From Echiichthys vipera (Eukaryota; Chordata; Actinopteri; Perciformes; Trachinidae): a stretch of DNA of 64,000 nt. Position 1 is the stretch's first letter. The number at the start of each line of letters is the position of its first letter. The stretch is from assembly GCA_963691815.1 (NCBI GenBank), contig OY829668.1, positions 17,341,953 through 17,405,952 of the forward strand. The letters are read 5' to 3'. The notes below the pieces were generated by a model. The model ran no database searches. It was given only the letters and a program-made list of their open reading frames with translations, and was not told the DNA's origin. Shown in pieces: positions 56,925 to 64,000 of this stretch. The translations under genes and the position numbers were made by a program.

Positions 56925-57995
56925 CTCTAGGGGACAAAACTTCTGCTAAAGTGCCCTCTAGGAGCCTAAACACTTGCTAAAGTGCCCTCTAGGAGCTAAT
57001 ACGTGATCTAAAGTGCCATCTTGGAAGCCAAAATGTGTAAAGTGCCCTCTACAAACCAAACCTTGTGCTAAAGTGCCCTCTAAGAACCCAAACATGTGTT
57101 AAATTGTCCTCAAAGAGCCAAAGCCTGTGCTAAAGTGCCCTTTAGGAGCCTTAACACGTGTTCTAAAGTGCCCTCTAGGAGCCAAAACGTGTGTTAATGT
57201 GCGTCTTGGAAGCCAAAACACGTGCTAAAGTGCTCTCTAGGAGCCAAAACACGTGCTAAAGTGCCCTCTAGGAGCCACACAAGCGAGATTACCCACTAGA
57301 AACCAAAACGTGTGCTAAAGTGCCCTCTAGAAATCAAAACTCGTGCTACAGTATCTTCTAGGAGCCCAAACACGTGTTAAAGTGTCCTCTAGGGGACAGA
57401 ACTTGTGCTAAAGGTCCATATAGGAGCCAAACACTTGCTAAAGTGCTCTCTTAGGAGTTCAAACACATGCTAAAGTTCCCTCTTGGAGCCCAAACACGTG
57501 CTAAAGTGCACTCCTGGGAGCCAAAACGTGTGCTAAAGTTCCCTCTAGCAGCCTAAACACATGGTAAAGTGCCCTCTAGAAACCAAAACTTTTGCTAAAG
57601 TGCACTCTAGGAGCCAAAACACGTGTTAAAGTGTCCTCTACGAGCCAAACCCTGTGCTAAAGTGCTCTCTAGGAGCTTAAACACATGCTTAAGTTCCCTC
57701 TAGGAGCCTAAATGTGTGCTGAAGTGCCATCTTGGAAGCCAAAACGTGTGCTAAACTGCTCTCTAGGGAGCCAAATCGTGTGCTAAAGTGCCCTCTAGGA
57801 GACAAACATGCTAGAGTACCCTCTAGAAACCAAAACTCTTGCTAAAGTTCCCTCTAGGAGCCTAAACACGTGCTAAAGTGCCCTTTTGGAGCCCAAACAC
57901 GTGCTAAAGTGCCCTTTTGGAGCCCAAACACGTGGTAAAGTGTCTTCTAGGGGACAGAACTTGTGCTAAAGTTCCCTCCACGAGCCCAAACACGT
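56925..57995 (+). repeat. Second copy of the block at 54671-55805
   Basis: Same rare monomers in the same order as 54671-55805, with about 93 bp (three monomers) deleted near 57285-57330. It ends near 57995, where the two contexts separate. Confidence 0.78.
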
Positions 57996-59059
57996 GCTAA
58001 AGTTCTCTCTTAGGAGTCCAAACAGATGCTAAAGTGTTGGAGCCCAAACACATGCTAAAGTGCACTCTTGGGAGCCAAACATGCCAGAGTACCCTCTAGA
58101 AACCAAAACTTGTGCTAAAGTTCCCTCTAGGAGCCTAATTACGTGGTAAAGTGCCCTCTAGAAACCAAAACTTGTGCTAAAGTGCCCTCTAGGAGCCTAA
58201 ACACATGCTTAAGTTCCCTTTAGGAGCCAAAACGTGTGCTAAAGTGCTCTATAGAAAACAAAACATGTGCTAAAGTGCCTTCTACGATCCCAAACACATG
58301 CTTAAGTGCCCTCTAGGAGCCAAAATGTGTGCTAAAGTGCCATCATGGAAGCCAAAACGTGTGCTAAACTGCTCTCTTGGAAGCCAAATCATGTGCTAAA
58401 GTGCTCTCTAGGAGCCAAACATGCTAGAGTACCCTCTAGAAACCAAAACTTTTGCTAAAGTTCCCTCTAGGAGCCTAAACACGTGCTAAAGTGCAGTCTT
58501 GGGAGCCAAAACGTGTGCTAAATTGTCCTCTTTGGAGCCCAAATGTGTGCTAAAATGCCCTCTAGGAGCCTAAACACGTTCTTAATTGCCCTCTAGGAGC
58601 CAAAACGTGTGCTAAAGTGCCGTTTCAGAGGCCAAAACATCTGCTAAAGTGCTCTCTAGGAGCCATAACACGTGCTAAAGTAATCTCTTGGGAGCCAAAA
58701 CTTGTGCTAAAGTGCCCTCTAGGAGCCAGACGTGCTAGAGTACCCTCTAGAAACTAAAACTTGTGCTAAAGTTCCCTCTAGGAGCCTAAACAAGTGCTAG
58801 AGTACCCTCTAGAAACCAAGACTTGTGCTAATGTTCCCTCTAGGAGCCTAAACACGTGGTAAAGTGCCCTCTAGAAAACAAAACTTGTGCTACAGTCTCC
58901 TCTAAGTGCCCAAACACTAGTTAAAGTGTGCTCTAGGGGACAGAACTTGTGCTAAAGTTCCCTCTAGGAGCCCAAACACGTGCTAAAGTGCTCTCTTAGG
59001 AGCCCAAACACGAGCTGAAGTACCCTCTTGGAGCCCAAACACATACTAAGGTGCACTCT

Positions 59060-61370
59060 TGGGAGCAAAAACGTGTGCTAAAGTGTCCTCTAGGAGCGAA
59101 ACATGCCAGAGTACCCTCTATAAACCAAAACTTGTTTTAAAGTTCCCTCTAGGAGCCTAAACACGTGCTAAAGTGCCCTCTAGGAGCCAAAACACGTGTC
59201 AAAGTGTCCTCTACGAGCCAAACCCTGTGCTAAAGTGCCCTCTAGGAGCCTAAACACGTGCTTAAGTTCCCTCTAGAAGCCAAAATGTGTGCTAAAGTGC
59301 ATCTTGGAAGCCAAAACCTGTGTTAAAGTGCTCTCTTGCGAGCCAAAACTTGTGCAAAAGTGCTCTCTTAAAAGCCCAAACACGTGCTAAAGTGCACTCT
59401 TGGGAGCCAAAACGTGTTCTAAAGTCCCCTCTAGGAGCCAGGCATGCTAGAGTAGTATCTAGAAACCAAAACATGTGCTAAAGTTCCCTCTAGGAGCCTA
59501 AACAAGTGCTAGAGTACCCTCTAGAAACCAAGACTTGTGCTAAAGTTCCCTCTAGGAGCCTAAACAAGTGCTAGAGTACCCTCTAGAAACCAAGACTTGT
59601 GCTAAAGTTCCCTCTAGGAGCCTAACCACGTCGTAAAGTGCCCTCTAGAAAACAAAACATGATCTAAAGTGCCGTCTTGGAAGCCGAAACGTGTGCTAAA
59701 GTGCTCTCTAGAAAACAAAACTTGTGCTAAAGTGCCCTCTACGAGCCAAACACCATGCTAGAGTACCATCTAGAAACCAAAACTTGTGCTAAAGTTCCCT
59801 CTAGGAGCCTAAACTAGTGCTAGAGTACCCTTTAGAAACCAAAACTTGTGCTAAAGTTCCCTCTAGGAGCCTAAACACGTGTTAAAGTGTCCTCTACGAG
59901 CCAAACACCATGCTAGAGTACCCTCTAGAAACCAAAGCTTGTGCTAAAGTTCCCTCTAGGAGTCTAAACACGTGCTAAAGTGCCCTCTAGGAGCCAAAAC
60001 GTGTGCTAAAGTGCCGTCTTGGGAGCCAAAACGTGTGCTAAAGTGCCCTCTAGGAGCCAAATATGCAAGGGTACCCTCTAGAAACCAAAACTTGTGCTAA
60101 AGTTCCCTCTAGGAGCCTAAACACGTATTAAAGTGCCCTCTAGAAACCAAAACGTGTGCTAAAGTTCCCTCTAGCAGCCTAAACACGTGGTAAAGTGCCC
60201 TCTAGAAACCAAAACTTGTGCTAAAGTGCACTCTAGGAGCCCAAACACGTGTTAAAGTGTCCTCTACGAGCCAAACCCTGTGCTAAAGTGCTCTCTAGGT
60301 GCTTAAACACATGCTTAAGTTCCCTCTAGGAGCCAAAATGTGTGCTAAAGTGCCATCTTGGAAGCCAAAACGTGTGCTAAACTGCTCTCTTGGGAGCCAA
60401 ATCGTGTGCTCAAGTGCCCTCTAGGAGCCAAACATGCTAGAGTACCCTCTAGAAACCAAAACTCTTGCTAAAGTTCCCTCTAGCAGCCTAAACACGTGCT
60501 AAAGTACCCTTTTGGAGCCCAAACACGTGGTAAAGTGTCTTCTAGGGGACAGAACTTGTGCTAAAGTTCCCTCCACGAGCCCAAACACGTGCTAACGTTC
60601 TCTCTTAGGAGTCCAAACAGGTGCTAAAGTGTTGGAGCCCAAACACATGCTAAAGTGCACTCTTGGGAGCCAAAATGTGTGCTAAAGTGCCCTCTAGGAG
60701 CCAAACATGCCAGAGTACCCTCTAGAAACCAAAACTTGTGCTAAAGTTCCCTCTAGGAGCCTAATTACGTGGTAAAGTGCCCTCTAGAAACCAAAACTTG
60801 TGCTAAAGTGCCCTCTAAGAGCCTAAACACATGCTTAAGTTCCCTTTAGGAGCCAAAACGTGTGCTAAAGTGCTCTATAGAAAACAAAACATGTGCTAAA
60901 GTGCCTTCTACGATCCCAAACACATGCTTAAGTGCCCTCTAGGAGCCAAAATGTGTGCTAAAGTGCCATCATGGAAGCCAAAACGTGTGCTAAACTGCTC
61001 TCTTGGGAGCCAAATTGTGTGCTAAAGTGCTCTCTAGGAGCCAAACATGCTAGAGTACCCTCTAGAAACCAAAACTTTTGCTAAAGTTCCCTCTAGGAGC
61101 CTAAACACGTGCTAAAGAACCCTTTTGGAGCCCAAACACGTGCTAAAGTGCAGTCTTGGGAGCCAAAACGTGTGCTAAATTGTCCTCTTTGGAGCCCAAA
61201 TGTGTGCTAAAATGCGCTCTAGGAGCCTAAACACGTTCTTAATTGCCCTCTAGGAGCCAAAACGTGTGCTAAAGTGCCGTTTTAGAGGCCAAAACATCTG
61301 CTAAAGTGCTCTCTAGGAGCCATAACAAGTGCTAAAGTAAACTCTTGGGAGCCAAAACGTGTGCTAAAGT
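59060..61370 (+). repeat. 3.1-3.2-kb higher-order satellite period, copy 1
   Basis: Sequence from 59060 matches sequence from about 62250. TAGGAGCGAA lies at 59091 and 62280 (3,189 bp), and CCGAAACGTGTGC at 59684 and 62811 (3,127 bp). The 62-bp change is one extra dimer (GTGCTAGAGTACCC with CAAGACTTGTG) at about 59490-59630. The match continues to the end of the window (64000 corresponds to 60873). Confidence 0.9.
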
Positions 61371-62250
61371 GTCCTCTAGGAGCGAAACATGCCAGAGTAC
61401 CCTCTATAAACCAAAACTTGTTTTAAAGTTCCCTCTAGGAGCCTAAACACGTGCTAAAGTGCCCTCTAGGAGCCAAAACACGTGTCAAAGTGTCCTCTAC
61501 GAGCCAAACCCTGTGCTAAAGTGCCCTCTAGGAGCCTAAACACGTGCTTAAGTTCCCTCTAGAAGCCAAAATGTGTGCTAAAGTGCATCTTGGAAGCCAA
61601 AACCTGTGTTAAAGTGCTCTCTTGCGAGCCAAAACTTGTGCAAAAGTGCTCTCTTAAAAGCCCAAACACGTGCTAAAGTGCACTCTTGGAGCCCAAACAC
61701 GTGCTAAAGTGCAGTCTTGGGAGCCAAAACGTGTGCTAAATTGTCCTCTTTGGAGCCCAAATGTGTGCTAAAATGCGCTCTAGGAGCCTAAACACGTTCT
61801 TAATTGCCCTCTAGGAGCCAAAACGTGTGCTAAAGTGCCGTTTTAGAGGCCAAAACATCTGCTAAAGTGCTCTCTAGGAGCCATAACAAGTGCTAAAGTA
61901 AACTCTTGGGAGCCAAAACGTGTGCTAAAGTGCCCTCTAGGAGCCAGACATGCTAGAGTACCCTCTAGAAACTAAAACTTGTGCTAAAGTTCCCTCTAGG
62001 AGCCTAAACACGTGCTAAAGAACCCTTTTGGAGCCCAAACACGTGCTAAAGTGCAGTCTTGGGAGCCAAAACGTGTGCTAAATTGTCCTCTTTGGAGCCC
62101 AAATGTGTGCTAAAATGCGCTCTAGGAGCCTAAACACGTTCTTAATTGCCCTCTAGGAGCCAAAACGTGTGCTAAAGTGCCGTTTTAGAGGCCAAAACAT
62201 CTGCTAAAGTGCTCTCTAGGAGCCATAACAAGTGCTAAAGTAAACTCTTG
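61090..62250 (+). repeat. 903-bp satellite step within the large unit
   Basis: GCTAAAGAACCCTTTTGGAG lies at 61111 and 62014, and TAGGAGCGAA at 61377 and 62280, both 903 bp apart. This part of the array was therefore duplicated again inside the 3.1-3.2-kb period. The monomer pair with TTCTTAATTGCCC and GTTTTAGAGGCC appears here in three successive copies (about 61228, 61799 and 62138). Confidence 0.85.
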
Positions 62251-64000
62251 GGAGCCAAAACGTGTGCTAAAGTGTCCTCTAGGAGCGAAACATGCCAGAG
62301 TACCCTCTATAAACCAAAACTTGTTTTAAAGTTCCCTCTAGGAGCCTAAACACGTGCTAAAGTGCCCTCTAGGAGCCAAAACACGTGTCAAAGTGTCCTC
62401 TACGAGCCAAACCCTGTGCTAAAGTGCCCTCTAGGAGCCTAAACACGTGCTTAAGTTCCCTCTAGAAGCCAAAATGTGTGCTAAAGTGCATCTTGGAAGC
62501 CAAAACCTGTGTTAAAGTGCTCTCTTGCGAGCCAAAACTTGTGCAAAAGTGCTCTCTTAAAAGCCCAAACACGTGCTAAAGTGCACTCTTGGGAGCCAAA
62601 ACGTGTTCTAAAGTCCCCTCTAGGAGCCAGGCATGCTAGAGTAGTATCTAGAAACCAAAACATGTGCTAAAGTTCCCTCTAGGAGCCTAAACAAGTGCTA
62701 GAGTACCCTCTAGAAACCAAGACTTGTGCTAAAGTTCCCTCTAGGAGCCTAACCACGTCGTAAAGTGCCCTCTAGAAAACAAAACATGATCTAAAGTGCC
62801 GTCTTGGAAGCCGAAACGTGTGCTAAAGTGCTCTCTAGAAAACAAAACTTGTGCTAAAGTGCCCTCTACGAGCCAAACACCATGCTAGAGTACCATCTAG
62901 AAACCAAAACTTGTGCTAAAGTTCCCTCTAGGAGCCTAAACTAGTGCTAGAGTACCCTTTAGAAACCAAAACTTGTGCTAAAGTTCCCTCCAGGAGCCCA
63001 AACACGTGTTAAAGTGTCCTCTACGAGCCAAACACCATGATAGAGTACCCTCTAGAAACCAAAGCTTGTGCTAAAGTTCCCTCTAGGAGTCTAAACACGT
63101 GCTAAAGTGCCCTCTAGGAGCCAAAACGTGTGCTAAAGTGCCGTCTTGGGAGCCAAAACGTGTGCTAAAGTGCCCTCTAGGAGCCAAATATGCAAGGGTA
63201 CCCTCTAGAAACCAAAACTTGTGCTAAAGTTCCCTCTAGGAGCCTAAACACGTATTAAAGTGCCCTCTAGAAACCAAAACGTGTGCTAAAGTTCCCTCTA
63301 GCAGCCTAAACACGTGGTAAAGTGCCCTCTAGAAACCAAAACTTGTGCTAAAGTGCACTCTAGGAGCCCAAACACGTGTTAAAGTGTCCTCTACGAGCCA
63401 AACCCTGTGCTAAAGTGCTCTCTAGGTGCTTAAACACATGCTTAAGTTCCCTCTAGGAGCCAAAATGTGTGCTAAAGTGCCATCTTGGAAGCCAAAACGT
63501 GTGCTAAACTGCTCTCTTGGGAGCCAAATCGTGTGCTCAAGTGCCCTCTAGGAGCCAAACATGCTAGAGTACCCTCTAGAAACCAAAACTCTTGCTAAAG
63601 TTCCCTCTAGCAGCCTAAACACGTGCTAAAGTACCCTTTTGGAGCCCAAACACGTGGTAAAGTGTCTTCTAGGGGACAGAACTTGTGCTAAAGTTCCCTC
63701 CACGAGCCCAAACACGTGCTAACGTTCTCTCTTAGGAGTCCAAACAGGTGCTAAAGTGTTGGAGCCCAAACACATGCTAAAGTGCACTCTTGGGAGCCAA
63801 AATGTGTGCTAAAGTGCCCTCTAGGAGCCAAACATGCCAGAGTACCCTCTAGAAACCAAAACTTGTGCTAAAGTTCCCTCTAGGAGCCTAATTACGTGGT
63901 AAAGTGCCCTCTAGAAACCAAAACTTGTGCTAAAGTGCCCTCTAAGAGCCTAAACACATGCTTAAGTTCCCTTTAGGAGCCAAAACGTGTGCTAAAGTGC
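62250..64000 (+). repeat. 3.1-3.2-kb higher-order satellite period, copy 2
   Basis: Near-identical second copy of the sequence from 59060 onward, cut off by the end of the window. Differences are rare, apart from the missing 62-bp dimer (for example GTTCCCTCCAGGAGCCC near 62985 against GTTCCCTCTAGGAGCCT near 59858). Confidence 0.9.

Larger units (their letters stand above)
42818..64000 (+). repeat. 31-bp satellite array, segment 5
   Basis: The satellite resumes at GGTGTGTTAAAG directly after the LINE poly(A) and runs to the end of the window, finishing inside a monomer. It contains the clearest large higher-order units (2.35-2.38 kb, 1.52 kb, 2.2 kb, 3.1-3.2 kb). The orientation is unchanged. 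No gene, RNA gene or further transposon is seen. Confidence 0.95.

Overview
The window is a block of eukaryotic tandem-repeat DNA, almost certainly from a teleost fish (probably a percomorph). It holds no recognisable host gene. About 53.9 kb of the 64 kb (roughly 1,700 monomers by simple arithmetic) is one satellite family. Its monomer is about 31 bp and always lies in the same orientation. The consensus reads roughly CACGTGCTAAAGTGCCC then TCTAGGAGCCCAAA, and 29-, 31- and 32-bp variants are common. The array runs off both ends of the window. The fish assignment is an inference from the transposons: a ZBED5/FAM200-like hAT of the Buster type and two CR1/L2/Rex1-like (jockey-type) LINEs with 3' ends familiar from teleost genomes.

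Layout: satellite 1-10308; a 122-bp orphan right end of a hAT transposon 10309-10430; satellite 10431-13776; a nearly complete hAT 13777-16404 whose transposase is broken by one frameshift and one stop codon; satellite 16405-21175; an apparently full-length LINE 21176-25692 whose reverse-transcriptase frame is split by a 728-bp retroposon (23787-24514, target duplication ATCTC); satellite 25693-39966; a 5'-truncated LINE 39967-42817 with a long open frame and a 24-A tail; satellite 42818-64000.

The satellite is organised at several scales. Monomer variants keep fixed neighbours. A 14-monomer unit of about 432 bp is seen directly at 27.35-28.21 kb, and larger blocks of about 0.5, 0.9, 1.0, 1.1, 1.5, 2.2, 2.35 and 3.1-3.2 kb are duplicated, some almost without change. 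The transposons sit inside defined monomer positions, so they can be ordered against the amplifications: LINE 39967-42817 interrupts one copy of a 2.35-kb unit whose two neighbouring copies still show the empty site.

Nothing in the window works together as a pathway. The coding sequences are selfish elements in different states of decay. The most interesting features are the satellite itself (a CACGTG E-box in many monomers, and a CTCTAGGA/CTCTAGAA segment that fits the hAT target preference) and the layered duplication history.
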